From the IMG/VR virus record IMGVR_UViG_3300027743_000013, positions 1-46,109 of that record: 46,109 nucleotides of DNA. One strand, 5' to 3'. The stretch is from a virus. This document shows, one piece after another, positions 28,582 to 37,340 of this stretch. The position numbers and the translations under genes were made by a program. The notes under the pieces are model-generated. The model was not told where the DNA came from. It searched no databases and worked only from the letters and a program-made list of their open reading frames with translations. Position 1 is the stretch's first letter. Every line of letters starts with the position of its first letter.

Positions 28582-29667
28582 ATGGCCGACGATCAGACAC
28601 TCTCGTCTGCAACTGATACGACTGCAGCGCCGCCGATCGCCCCCGATCCGGTAGCGGCTCCCGATACGTCAGGCGACCAATCCGCGCCGCCGCCAAGCGC
28701 AACCCCACCAGAACCACAGGGTGATACCCGCTCCGAACTTTTGTCGGCTGTGCAGCAGGCAGTCCCTGAACTGCGCACCTCACAGGACGACAAAGACGGA
28801 AAGGGTGGCGTCTCGCCCGCGCCCGCCAAAGAAGCCGATCCTTCCGCACCTCTGCCATCACCGGACCAATTGTCCGATGACCCAACGGCGGAGGAGCTTG
28901 CTCGCTATCATCCAAGCGCCAAGGCGCGCGTTGACAAACTCATTCAACAGCGCCGCGAACTTAAGGGTGAGGTCGAGCGTCTCCGAGCTTCCGAGCCGCA
29001 AGCGCAGGCAGCCGCCAGCGTCCAGAAATATCTCGCCGACAACGACATCTCGCGCGACGATTTTCTGCTGACGTTGGAGCTTGCCTCCGCAATGCGGCGC
29101 GGAGACTTCGAGGCGTTCTACACCGGAGTGAAGCCCTACGTTCAGTTGGCCGAGGAGTATCTGGGCATCAGCTTGCCTGCCGATCTGCGTACAGCAGTGC
29201 AGCAGGGACAGATGACGACCCAGGCGGCTGCGATGTACTCGCGTGAACGCATGGACCGTGGTTTGGCGCAAAGCCGAAACATGCGGACCCAGCAAATCTA
29301 CACCGAGCAGACGCAGACGACGCAGCAGCAGCAAGTCGCCGCTCACATTTACAATACCGTGAATGCTTGGGAGGCGCAGAAGCAGCGGACGGACCCGGAT
29401 TTTGCGGTGAAGCAACCGCTGCTCCGAGACGTGATTGGGTCTGTGATCCACGAAAAAGGTCGACCACAGTCGGCGGAACAGGCCGTCGAGTTAGCCAACG
29501 AAGCGTATCGCCGCGCGAGCATCCACGCTCAAACGTATGCCGCACAGAGACGCGCTCCAACATCACGAGTGCCGAGCAGCACAGGCCGAACGAACGGCGC
29601 TGCGCCCGAACCGAAATCACTGCGAGAGGCAGTTGTCCAAGCAATGGATCGAGCGCGCAGCGTCTGA
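28582..29667 (+). CDS. Scaffolding-type protein
   Basis: The product is 361 aa. The N-terminal 90 residues are Pro/Ala/Ser/Asp-rich and unstructured, residues 100-200 contain a charged coiled coil (D-K-L-I-Q-Q-R-R-E-L-K-G-E-V-E-R-L-R), and residues about 230-265 are Gln/Thr-rich. It lies between portal and coat, the standard scaffold position, and shows the acidic-N-terminus, helical and basic C-terminal pattern of head scaffolds. It should guide assembly of the coat protein and then leave or be degraded. Confidence 0.75.
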   Translation: MADDQTLSSATDTTAAPPIAPDPVAAPDTSGDQSAPPPSATPPEPQGDTRSELLSAVQQAVPELRTSQDDKDGKGGVSPAPAKEADPSAPLPSPDQLSDDPTAEELARYHPSAKARVDKLIQQRRELKGEVERLRASEPQAQAAASVQKYLADNDISRDDFLLTLELASAMRRGDFEAFYTGVKPYVQLAEEYLGISLPADLRTAVQQGQMTTQAAAMYSRERMDRGLAQSRNMRTQQIYTEQTQTTQQQQVAAHIYNTVNAWEAQKQRTDPDFAVKQPLLRDVIGSVIHEKGRPQSAEQAVELANEAYRRASIHAQTYAAQRRAPTSRVPSSTGRTNGAAPEPKSLREAVVQAMDRARSV

Positions 29668-29686
29668 AACTTAAGGGCGCACGCCA

Positions 29687-30799
29687 ATGCCTACGTTTAG
29701 CCAGCCGCTGCTGGATCACGTCGCTACTGCTGCACTCGACTACTACATGAATAAGGGCACCGCCTTTCAGCAGGCGATCGCCGAAAAACCTCTTCTTGCG
29801 ATGATGGAAAGCAAGAAGAAAACCTTCCCCGGCGGCAAGGGCGACATCGTCATCGCCGTCAAGGGTGACTACGGCAACACGCCGCTCGGCACCAACGACA
29901 AACTCGTCGGCTACCAGCTTGAGGACAGCGTCCCTTACTACACGCCAGCCAACCTCAAGCAGGCGCGCTACCCGTGGAAGGAAATGCATATCGGCATCAC
30001 GCTCACGCACAGTGAGTTGAAGGCCGATGGCATCTCCGTCGTTGATACCAACGGCGAAAGCACATCCGATCACAGTGATCGTGATGCCACCGTGCTGGTC
30101 GGCTTGCTCGATGACGCATTGCAGGATGTTGGCGAACGCTACGCGACCTCGCTCAACGCACTGCTCTGGGGCAACGGCACTGTCGACACCAAAGCGCTCT
30201 CCGGTTTATCGGGACTGATCACCGATACGCCGGGCACCGGCATCGTCGCCGGGATCAATCGGGCCACCGCGACTTGGTGGCGCAACCGCGCCTGGACGAT
30301 AACGATGGGCACGGCTGTTGGCACGACGCCTGCGCTTGGTGCGTGGGGCGGCGGGCCGATCACATCGAACGCCGCCAACGGCGGCGCGCTGATCACCAAG
30401 CTGCAATCGGAGTACCGGCAACTCACCAAGTATGGTGCCAAGCCGAACACCGGCCTGTGCGGCAGTGATTGGCTCGGGGCTATCGAAGGCGAACTGCGCG
30501 CCAACGGTAACTACTCGATGCAGGGCTTCGCGAGCGGCAAGGACATTTCAGTCGGGGCCATTTCGTACATGGGCACCGATTTTGAATATGACCCGACGCT
30601 CGACGCGCTCGGCTACAGCAAGCGCTGCTACTGGTGGGACAACCGCGACATCTACCTCGTCGCAATGCAAGACGAGTGGCGTCACCAGCACAGCCCGTCT
30701 CGGCCACCGGACAAGTACGTCCTGTACCGAGGCATCACCTCCACCGGCCAACTCTGCGCGCGCCGCCTGAACGGCGCGGTGGTGATGGAAATCGCTTAG
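29687..30799 (+). CDS. Major capsid protein
   Basis: The product is 370 aa and lies after portal and scaffold, followed by a strong terminator, as expected of the most abundant virion protein. The N-terminus has an amphipathic helix, and the rest shows alternating strands and helices of the HK97-type fold (G-N-T-P-L-G-T-N-D-K, L-L-D-D-A-L-Q-D-V-G-E-R-Y, G-D-I-V-I-A-V-K-G). I do not see a scaffolding-delta region or a protease site. Position and size carry the call more than any single motif. Confidence 0.85.
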   Translation: MPTFSQPLLDHVATAALDYYMNKGTAFQQAIAEKPLLAMMESKKKTFPGGKGDIVIAVKGDYGNTPLGTNDKLVGYQLEDSVPYYTPANLKQARYPWKEMHIGITLTHSELKADGISVVDTNGESTSDHSDRDATVLVGLLDDALQDVGERYATSLNALLWGNGTVDTKALSGLSGLITDTPGTGIVAGINRATATWWRNRAWTITMGTAVGTTPALGAWGGGPITSNAANGGALITKLQSEYRQLTKYGAKPNTGLCGSDWLGAIEGELRANGNYSMQGFASGKDISVGAISYMGTDFEYDPTLDALGYSKRCYWWDNRDIYLVAMQDEWRHQHSPSRPPDKYVLYRGITSTGQLCARRLNGAVVMEIA

Positions 30800-30809
30800 C
30801 TCCCGCACT

Positions 30810-30843
30810 GCCGAGCCTCATCGGTGGTGGGGCTCGGCTTTTT
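30810..30843 (+). terminator. Rho-independent terminator after the coat gene
   Basis: GCCGAGCC (30810-30817) pairs perfectly with GGCTCGGC (30831-30838) around a 13-base loop, followed directly by five T (30839-30843). It ends the high-level coat transcript and lets only partial readthrough into the neck and tail genes. Confidence 0.9.
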
Positions 30844-30857
30844 CACAAGGGCCACAC

Positions 30858-31289
30858 ATGAATATGCATTGGTGTACTTGCAGCGTGAACCTCGCTGGGC
30901 AGGGCTTCTACGTTTACGAATTCAACGCGGAGCGCCCTGTGTCATGGCCGGAGGTGCATGTCCTCTCCGCGCTGCACGGCGAAGACAACATCTATGAGAT
31001 CAAGCCGGTGCGCGTCAGCGAGACATCGCCGCGCGTCGAGAAGGATCGGCTGATCGCCAAGTACGGCTACAACGTCGTTGAGCGAACATTCCCTGGCCGC
31101 GTGTTCCGCATGGAAATGCAGATGCCCGGCGAGGAGGTTGATCAAGCTCGCGTCAGCAGTGAGGGCGAGCGCATCGCCATCGGCCACGACAGCGGCGACG
31201 ACGAGAAGGACGACGAGCAGGACAACAACACGCTGCCGCCGCCGGGTGCGGTGTTCAAGCCCGGCAAGCAACGGCCACCGGCAGGCTGA
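30858..31289 (+). CDS. Virion or head-associated protein, unknown function
   Basis: The product is 143 aa. The N-terminal 95 residues are a mixed alpha/beta unit (V-S-W-P-E-V-H-V-L-S-A-L-H-G-E-D-N-I-Y-E-I-K-P-V), which I know as a conserved unit downstream of podovirus coat genes, followed by an acidic, disordered C-terminal region and a basic end. It starts right after the terminator with an AAGG site before ATG 30858. It could be a head decoration or stabilising protein. Confidence 0.6.
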   Translation: MNMHWCTCSVNLAGQGFYVYEFNAERPVSWPEVHVLSALHGEDNIYEIKPVRVSETSPRVEKDRLIAKYGYNVVERTFPGRVFRMEMQMPGEEVDQARVSSEGERIAIGHDSGDDEKDDEQDNNTLPPPGAVFKPGKQRPPAG

Positions 31290-31292
31290 CCG

Positions 31293-32024
31293 ATGCCGAT
31301 CGGCGTCACCATGCTGGAGTTGCGACGGATGCTCCGCGCCGAGACGGGGCAGTCTGTCAATCCAGCACAGGGCGTGCAGGCGCAGGCTGCGCAAGACGCG
31401 CAGCTTGACCGCCAGCAGCGCGAACTATGGGACGCCTACGATTGGCCGCATCTGCGCTTCTGGTTCGACAAGTCAGTGGAGAAGGGCCAAGCCGCCTTCG
31501 CCTATCCCGCCGAGATGGGCTTCGACCAGATCAACCGCGTCTACTGGGCAGCAGAGGGCGAAACCCGCTGGAACGGATTGCAGTACGGCATCCGCGCTTA
31601 CAATCTTGAGGTGCCGCAGCCGGAGCCGTGGGAGCCAGCGCGCGGCACGCCGAAGCGCTGGGCCAACTTTGTCGACGTCAACCTCTCCGGCGTCACCGAT
31701 CCTGCGGGCTCGTTGATGCTGCTGCCCGTTCCCGACACCAACGGCATGTTGCGGTTTGAAGGGCAAGCCCCGCTCAATCCGCTCGTCAACGATGCCGACA
31801 AGTGCGTGATCGACAGCACCGCGATCGTTTTGTTTGCTGCCGCAGAAATCCTGGCCACGCAGAAGGCCGAGGTGGCGCAGATGAAACTGCAGAAGGCGCA
31901 AAACTATCTGCGCAAATTGCTGAGCAACAACGGCGCTGAGAAGCGCGGCAACTACAACTTGGGCGGCAGCATGCGGAGCGGCGGCGGATCGCGCCCCGTG
32001 GCTTACATCGACTACATACCGTGA
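31293..32024 (+). CDS. Head-to-tail adaptor/neck protein
   Basis: The product is 243 aa. It has N-terminal helices (M-L-E-L-R-R-M-L-R-A-E), aromatic-rich strands (W-D-A-Y-D-W-P-H-L-R-F-W), and a C-terminal helical pair with L-F-A-A-A-E-I-L-A-T-Q-K-A-E-V-A-Q-M-K-L-Q-K-A-Q, then a Gly/Arg-rich tail. Proteins of this size and order, placed between coat and the tail stabilisation gene, form the adaptor ring on the portal in T7/P22-like phages. The assignment rests on order and size. Confidence 0.6.
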   Translation: MPIGVTMLELRRMLRAETGQSVNPAQGVQAQAAQDAQLDRQQRELWDAYDWPHLRFWFDKSVEKGQAAFAYPAEMGFDQINRVYWAAEGETRWNGLQYGIRAYNLEVPQPEPWEPARGTPKRWANFVDVNLSGVTDPAGSLMLLPVPDTNGMLRFEGQAPLNPLVNDADKCVIDSTAIVLFAAAEILATQKAEVAQMKLQKAQNYLRKLLSNNGAEKRGNYNLGGSMRSGGGSRPVAYIDYIP

Positions 32025-32031
32025 GGGATCG

Positions 32032-33435
32032 GTGCCGTATTTCGCGATCGAGAACTTCGCGGCAGGGCTCGATCTCCGGCGATCGTCGCTCACGGCACCG
32101 GCTGGCACGCTGCGCGTATTGAAGAACGCGCACATCACTCCCGGCGGCGAGATCGAGAAGCGCTACGAGTTCACCAACATCGCCACGCTGCCAGCAAACA
32201 CCAGGGGGCTCGGCGAGCTTAACGATCAGGTCTACACATTCTCGCCGAATGGGCCGGGCACCTCGCCGCCCACTGGTGAGTTTGGGGTCGGTATACATGC
32301 GCTGCAAACCACCGACCTCTACAACATTCTCGACTACGACAAATTCGACAAGATGTTCTACGTGGTCGCCTCTTGCCTTAACGGGGCGAACGGTGCCGCG
32401 CATTTTTACAACGGCGCGCTTGTCAGTATTCCCGACACCAATCCGCGCGGTTATTACGTCCGCACCTACAAGAGCAAGATGTTCAGCACGCTCGGCACGG
32501 TGCTGTTCTTCTCCGCCGTAGGCGTCCCCAACGATTGGGCGGGGACCGGCGCAGGCTCGATCGATATGTCGCTGGAAGACAGCGACATGAGCAGCACGCT
32601 GGCGCTGGAGGCGTACTACGACAAGCTCGCGGTGTTCAGCGACACGGCGGTGCAGCTTTGGAACATCGATCCTGATCCGCTGCTGACCCAGTTTAATCAG
32701 ACACTGCGGCAGGCTGGCACCATCGCGCCGCAGTCGGTGCTGCAGTATGGCTCCGGCGACATCCTCTATCTGGCACCTGACGGCGTGCGCTCGCTGCGCG
32801 CCCGCAACTCGAGCCTCGCGGCGTCGGTGTCTGACGTGGGCTCGCCGCTCGATCCGGTGTTTCAAAACTTATTCCGCACCCAGGGTAAGGCTTGGATGAG
32901 CGCCGCGATCGCGATCCTGCAGCCGGTGTCTGGCCGGTTCTGGATCATCCTGCAGGACCGCATCTATGTTCTATCGGCATTTCCCGGCCCGAAGGTCACC
33001 GCCTGGAGCGAATACCGGCTGCCGACCGAGCGTCCGATCGTTGCGGCGACGGTCGCCAAGCAGCGCGTGTTCGTCCGCGACGATCAGCACAACGTCTACG
33101 TCTATGGCGGCACCGATCCCACAGGCCCCGTGTTCGACAGCAGCCCTGTCGAGGTGGTGCTGCCCTTTCATGGCGGCGATCGACCCGAGACATACAAAAA
33201 GTTTCACGGCATCGATGCAGTCGCGACCGGCGAGTGGGACGTCTACGCCTCGCTCGATCCGTCGACCGAGGCCGAGGACTACCTCGGCAAGATCACCGGC
33301 CCGACGCAGCTTATCGGACGCTTCCCGATGCTCGGCTATTCCACGCATCTGTCGCTCCGGCTTCGCTCGGCGAAGCCTGGACCGCACACCATCAGCAACA
33401 TCACGGTGCATTATGATCTGGCGCAGGCAAGCTAA
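32032..33435 (+). CDS. Tail stabilisation protein (P22 gp10-like / tail tubular B-like)
   Basis: The product is 467 aa, close to P22 gp10 in length. It is almost wholly beta with repeated aromatic and Gly-Asp turns (V-Y-T-F-S-P-N-G, F-Y-N-G-A-L-V-S-I-P-D-T, Y-G-S-G-D-I-L-Y-L-A-P-D-G), consistent with a beta-propeller nozzle that closes the portal channel after packaging. The GTG at 32032 follows a GAGG site; an alternative start is not obvious. The next gene overlaps its stop (TAATG). Confidence 0.65.
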   Translation: MPYFAIENFAAGLDLRRSSLTAPAGTLRVLKNAHITPGGEIEKRYEFTNIATLPANTRGLGELNDQVYTFSPNGPGTSPPTGEFGVGIHALQTTDLYNILDYDKFDKMFYVVASCLNGANGAAHFYNGALVSIPDTNPRGYYVRTYKSKMFSTLGTVLFFSAVGVPNDWAGTGAGSIDMSLEDSDMSSTLALEAYYDKLAVFSDTAVQLWNIDPDPLLTQFNQTLRQAGTIAPQSVLQYGSGDILYLAPDGVRSLRARNSSLAASVSDVGSPLDPVFQNLFRTQGKAWMSAAIAILQPVSGRFWIILQDRIYVLSAFPGPKVTAWSEYRLPTERPIVAATVAKQRVFVRDDQHNVYVYGGTDPTGPVFDSSPVEVVLPFHGGDRPETYKKFHGIDAVATGEWDVYASLDPSTEAEDYLGKITGPTQLIGRFPMLGYSTHLSLRLRSAKPGPHTISNITVHYDLAQAS

Positions 33436-33956
33436 TGGTCCGCATCCACGCTGCGGACTATCGATCGCTGCACTACGTTCTCAGCAATCTGTGCGATGCC
33501 GATCGCGCCGAGCTTCTGGCGACGTGCTGGAATGCGGAGCATCTCGCCGAGGAGCTTGCCACCCGCATCATGAGCCGCAATGGCATGGCGCTGGTCGCTG
33601 CAGAAGCCAGACCGATCACCGCCTTCGGTCTGGTGCCGATGTGTCCCGGCGTGGCGGTAGCGTTTGCATTCTCAACGCCGGAGTACCCGCGCGCCGTCAT
33701 TCCGGTGACGCGCTGGATACGTACTATCGGCACGACGTTCGCCATCCGCGCGGGCTATCATCGGATCGAAGCTCGCGCTCTGCAGCGCCCCTATTTCGAC
33801 CGCTGGATGCGGCTGGTCGGAGCCAAGGCCGAGGCCAAGCTGGAATGCTTCGGCAAGCATGGCGAGGATTTCATTCTGTACAGGTGGCTCGCTCGTGAAC
33901 ATGCACAGCAACCCAGAGAAGCCCGTCGTCCAACTGCGGTTGGCAACGGTCGATGA
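33435..33956 (+). CDS. GNAT-fold internal virion-type protein (DUF2833/T7 gp13-like)
   Basis: The product is 173 aa. It has the order expected for a GNAT fold (M-A-L-V-A-A-E-A-R-P-I-T-A-F-G-L-V-P, R-T-I-G-T-T-F-A-I-R-A-G-Y-H-R-I-E-A-R-A-L, G-E-D-F-I-L-Y-R-W), and similar proteins replace T7 gp13 as a small internal virion protein. The acetyl-CoA loop of active GNATs is not obvious, so it may be structural. The next gene, also GNAT-like, starts inside its last 62 bp. Confidence 0.6.
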   Translation: MVRIHAADYRSLHYVLSNLCDADRAELLATCWNAEHLAEELATRIMSRNGMALVAAEARPITAFGLVPMCPGVAVAFAFSTPEYPRAVIPVTRWIRTIGTTFAIRAGYHRIEARALQRPYFDRWMRLVGAKAEAKLECFGKHGEDFILYRWLAREHAQQPREARRPTAVGNGR

Positions 33957-34389
33957 CGTCGACGCGCTGCTCGACCTGTTTGAGACGTTCTTCGCCGAGA
34001 GCGGATACCATGACGGTGGCATCGAGTTTGATCGCGAGCGCGCCAAGCACTACCTCACCCAAGCGATCAGCACGGGGCACGAGCCGCATATCATTGCGCC
34101 GCTGCCAGATGGCAGCATCGCTGGCTCGATCTCCTACGAGATCGATCATCAGTTCTCCAAGAAGCCGTTCGCCACGCTGGGCGAGGTCTACGCGCGACCG
34201 GAGTATCGGCGCAGCGGCATCGGGCGCGCGCTCATCGGCAGCGCTATGGACATGGCCAAGCACGTCGACCATGCAACGTGCCTGCACATCCCAATCACCA
34301 GCGGCCACGAGACGGTGCCGACACTGGTCAATGCGTTTCGTAGATTTGGAGCCGAACAGATCGGCATCATCATGAGAGCGAGGTTGTGA
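33895..34389 (+). CDS. GNAT family N-acetyltransferase
   Basis: The product is 164 aa from GTG 33895 (AGGTGG seven bases upstream); the frame is open to 33859, and ATG 33901 is also possible. Motif A for acetyl-CoA binding is present as A-R-P-E-Y-R-R-S-G-I-G-R-A-L-I-G, and the strand before it is G-E-V-Y-A. The substrate side (about 10-60) is acidic and aromatic. It could acetylate a host or virion protein, or serve as an internal virion part like its neighbour. It ends by TGATG overlap with the next gene. Confidence 0.75.
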   Translation: MNMHSNPEKPVVQLRLATVDDVDALLDLFETFFAESGYHDGGIEFDRERAKHYLTQAISTGHEPHIIAPLPDGSIAGSISYEIDHQFSKKPFATLGEVYARPEYRRSGIGRALIGSAMDMAKHVDHATCLHIPITSGHETVPTLVNAFRRFGAEQIGIIMRARL

Positions 34390-35027
34390 TGGGTGGCAAG
34401 TCAAAAAAAGACGACAGCATGATGCGTTTTCAAATGCAGCAAGCTGAAGAGGCGCGGCAGAAGGAAGCGCAACGCAAGGAGCGCCTGGAGCAAGGCACCA
34501 ACACCGTCAACCAGTTGTTCGCTGGCTTCCAGCCAGAGTTCTACGACAAGTACAAGAACGCCTCGCTGGACTATCAACTGCCGCAACTCAATCAGCAGTA
34601 CAGCAAGGCGAAGGACAAGCTCACCTACGACCTTGCACGCGCTGGCACGCTGCGCTCAACCGCAGCCGCTGATGCAGCCGGAGCGCTCGGCACCGAGCGC
34701 GACATCAACGAGGCAGGCATCCGCGCGCAGGCCGATCAGGGTGCGGGCTCGCTGCGCGAGAACATCCTGGCGCAGCAAAACCAGGCTATCGCGCAACTGT
34801 ACGCAACCGAAGACCCCAACGTCGCGGCGAACACCGCGACGTCGATGGTGAACCAAGCTAATCTGGCAACGCCGAACCTGACGCCGCTCGGCGCGCTGTT
34901 CACGCCGATCGCGATCGGCGGCATCGGTGCGCTGGCTGGCGCGCAGGACGCCGCCAACTATAAATCCGGCATGAACGCCAAGAGCCCGCTCGGTCAAGGC
35001 TCCGGCAAAGAATACGGGACAGGCTAA
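34389..35027 (+). CDS. Internal/ejection-type virion protein 1
   Basis: The product is 212 aa from ATG 34389, which overlaps the GNAT stop. The N-terminal 60 residues are a charged coiled coil (E-E-A-R-Q-K-E-A-Q-R-K-E-R-L-E-Q-G-T-N-T-V), the middle is Gln/Ala/Asn-rich, and residues about 170-185 are hydrophobic (T-P-I-A-I-G-G-I-G-A-L-A-G-A). That amphipathic plus membrane-active pattern and the gene order fit a protein ejected with the DNA to form a channel across the host envelope. Confidence 0.6.
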   Translation: MGGKSKKDDSMMRFQMQQAEEARQKEAQRKERLEQGTNTVNQLFAGFQPEFYDKYKNASLDYQLPQLNQQYSKAKDKLTYDLARAGTLRSTAAADAAGALGTERDINEAGIRAQADQGAGSLRENILAQQNQAIAQLYATEDPNVAANTATSMVNQANLATPNLTPLGALFTPIAIGGIGALAGAQDAANYKSGMNAKSPLGQGSGKEYGTG

Positions 35028-35030
35028 GCC

Positions 35031-35693
35031 ATGTGCGATCCGATGATGGGATTGTCTTTGCTGGGCTCGGTCGCGAGCGCTGCGATCAATTACTCGCAGC
35101 AGCAAGCCGCCGAGAGCATGCAGAACCAAGCCAACCAAGAATGGATTAGCTACCAGCGGCAGAAATCCCAGCAAGAATGGGATCGCCAGGAGCAGATGCG
35201 GCAGATGGCCGAGAACGCCCGGCAGGCATCCGTCAACGACATGTCGCCGGAGAAGCAGCAGGAGGCACAGCAGGGCGAGGAGAAGCGCGTCGAGAAGGAG
35301 ATCACGCCCGAGCGCATGAACCAGGGCGACGAAGCAATCATCGGCGACATGATGCTGAGCGGCCAGCAAGGCACCTCGTCGCAGATCATGGGCGACGTTC
35401 ACGATCGCATCACCAGTGCATCACGCGATGCGCGCGCCCGCATCGCCGCGCTGTCGACCATGCAGAGCTATGGCGGCAGCCAGTTTGGTTTGCAGCCGCG
35501 CACCAAGTCAGTCTTCGCTAAGTCTGGTCAGGTGATTGGATTGTCGGGCAACGAGCGGCAGGGATCGCTCGGTGCATACCAAGCTGAGAAGGCGGTGCCG
35601 GTCGCCAAGGTGTCGTCGTCGCCGTCACCGTGGGCGGGCATCGCTAGCTCGCTTGCCGGGATCGCCGGTAAGGGCATCGGCGGCCAGATTTAG
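35031..35693 (+). CDS. Internal/ejection-type virion protein 2
   Basis: The product is 220 aa. The N-terminus is a hydrophobic Ala/Gly/Ser helix (M-M-G-L-S-L-L-G-S-V-A-S-A-A-I-N-Y-S) followed by a long Gln/Glu/Arg coiled coil (Q-E-W-I-S-Y-Q-R-Q-K-S-Q-Q-E-W-D-R-Q-E-Q-M), a pattern seen in T7 gp14-like ejection proteins. The C-terminus is Gly/Ser/Ala-rich and hydrophobic. It lies in the set of four genes between the GNAT proteins and the lysozyme. Confidence 0.65.
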   Translation: MCDPMMGLSLLGSVASAAINYSQQQAAESMQNQANQEWISYQRQKSQQEWDRQEQMRQMAENARQASVNDMSPEKQQEAQQGEEKRVEKEITPERMNQGDEAIIGDMMLSGQQGTSSQIMGDVHDRITSASRDARARIAALSTMQSYGGSQFGLQPRTKSVFAKSGQVIGLSGNERQGSLGAYQAEKAVPVAKVSSSPSPWAGIASSLAGIAGKGIGGQI

Positions 35694-35702
35694 GAGAACA
35701 CG

Positions 35703-37340
35703 ATGGCTGCGCTTTGGACGGAAGACAACACGATCGGCAACGCGCTGTCGCAAGCCTTCGGCAACAGTGGTGCCCGTGGCCCAGCGATGTACAAGATGGG
35801 CGTTGAGACGCGGACGCTGCTCGATCAGCAGCAGGCCGAGGAGGATTACATCCGCGCGCAGGCAGCACGCATCAAGGCGCAGGAGCCGCCGCCCTACATG
35901 CCGCCGAGCGCCACCGGCATCCCGTGGGAGGGGCCGCCGACGCCGGAGATGCAGAAGGAGCGCAGCACGTTTGACCTCAACCGCGAGGCGGCGATCGCGA
36001 CGATGAAGCTCGGCGCGCGCAACCCCGCGAACATGCCCGCCATCTACAAGGGCTCGGCAGCGGGCCAAGCGCTCAGCGACATCTCGCTCTATGGAGTGCC
36101 GTCCGATCCGCGCGAGGTGCTGAAGCAGGACGTGCAATTGCGCGGGAGCTATCCTGACGTTGCGCTGACGCCAAAGGATCAATTCACCGAGAGCAAGATC
36201 AAGGAACGCTGGGCGAACCTACAGGCCACGGCGGCGCAGCGTGAGCTAACCACCGTCGAGCAGCGCGATGCGCAAATCCTCTCCGGCCTGATCAACAAGA
36301 GCAAGACCAACGTCGGCGCGCACGGCGTCGTCACCCAGGACGAATACAATTGGTCCGCGCCGGAGCAGAACCTACTCCGCAAGGCTGGCGTGCTGCCGCC
36401 GATCGGACAGCAGGCATTGCCGGGAGCCGCACCGCAGCAGCAGCCGGGGGGCGTGGCCACACCTCAGACGCAGCCGCTGCCATCGCCGCTGCAGGCAGCG
36501 CCTGTTACCGGAGCCCCCGGCGCTATGACGGTCACGCCAGACGCGCCGCGCCCACCACCGCAGCCGGGAGAGATCATCGATGGATATCAATTCGTCAGCG
36601 GCGACTGGAGAGATCAAAACAATTGGCGTCCCGCACCACCCCAAGGAGCCGCTGCTCCCGCCGTGGCAGCGCCTGCAGCGGCAGCGGCGGCTGGCGCTGC
36701 ACAGGTCGTCAGGGGGCCGAGCGGTCAAGCAATCTCGATCCAGCCGCTGCCCGGCGATCCCAAAGGCAGCACCGAGGCGCAAGCCAAGAACGCCCGAGCC
36801 GTCGATCGCGCGGAGGGAATACGTCAGGCGCTTGAAACGACGGTTGGCTTGCAGCGCGATGCGAAGGGAATACCGATCGGCTTCACCAACAAGTACATCC
36901 CCGGTCGCATGGCGGCGACGGTGTCGCGCACCATGGGCGACACCGAGATAGGCCGGGACGTCGCGAACTATCTCGATGAGCAAGGGAGGCCTCCCGGCAC
37001 ATCGAAGATGCAGGAGTATGCCATCCTCACCGATCAATGGATCGAAGAGGTGGTGCGCTTGGTGTCGGGCGCGACCGTGCTGCCCGCCGAGCGATCGTCG
37101 TACCGCGCGATGTACATGCCGAACGCCAGCGACACCGACAAAAGCGCCATGATGAAATTTGAACTCATGCGCAATTGGGCGCTGTCAACCTCGACAGCAG
37201 CGACCCCGGCGGATGCTATCGCGCAGATGCGCGCAGCAGTCAGCGGCAACCCGACGCTGAAGGCGCAGATCGATGCGATGGAAGCGAAGGCCAAGGCAGC
37301 GGGCACGCTCAATAAACGATACGACCAGATAGGACAGTGA
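35703..37340 (+). CDS. Internal/ejection-type virion protein 3
   Basis: The product is 545 aa with a TAGGAG site before ATG 35703. It is rich in Ala, Gln and Pro, with helical N- and C-terminal parts and a Pro/Ala/Gln-rich linker at about 240-340. No enzyme motif is visible. Its position between two other ejection-type genes and its amphipathic composition suggest it leaves the head with the DNA. It ends with a TGATG overlap with the next gene. Confidence 0.6.
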   Translation: MAALWTEDNTIGNALSQAFGNSGARGPAMYKMGVETRTLLDQQQAEEDYIRAQAARIKAQEPPPYMPPSATGIPWEGPPTPEMQKERSTFDLNREAAIATMKLGARNPANMPAIYKGSAAGQALSDISLYGVPSDPREVLKQDVQLRGSYPDVALTPKDQFTESKIKERWANLQATAAQRELTTVEQRDAQILSGLINKSKTNVGAHGVVTQDEYNWSAPEQNLLRKAGVLPPIGQQALPGAAPQQQPGGVATPQTQPLPSPLQAAPVTGAPGAMTVTPDAPRPPPQPGEIIDGYQFVSGDWRDQNNWRPAPPQGAAAPAVAAPAAAAAAGAAQVVRGPSGQAISIQPLPGDPKGSTEAQAKNARAVDRAEGIRQALETTVGLQRDAKGIPIGFTNKYIPGRMAATVSRTMGDTEIGRDVANYLDEQGRPPGTSKMQEYAILTDQWIEEVVRLVSGATVLPAERSSYRAMYMPNASDTDKSAMMKFELMRNWALSTSTAATPADAIAQMRAAVSGNPTLKAQIDAMEAKAKAAGTLNKRYDQIGQ

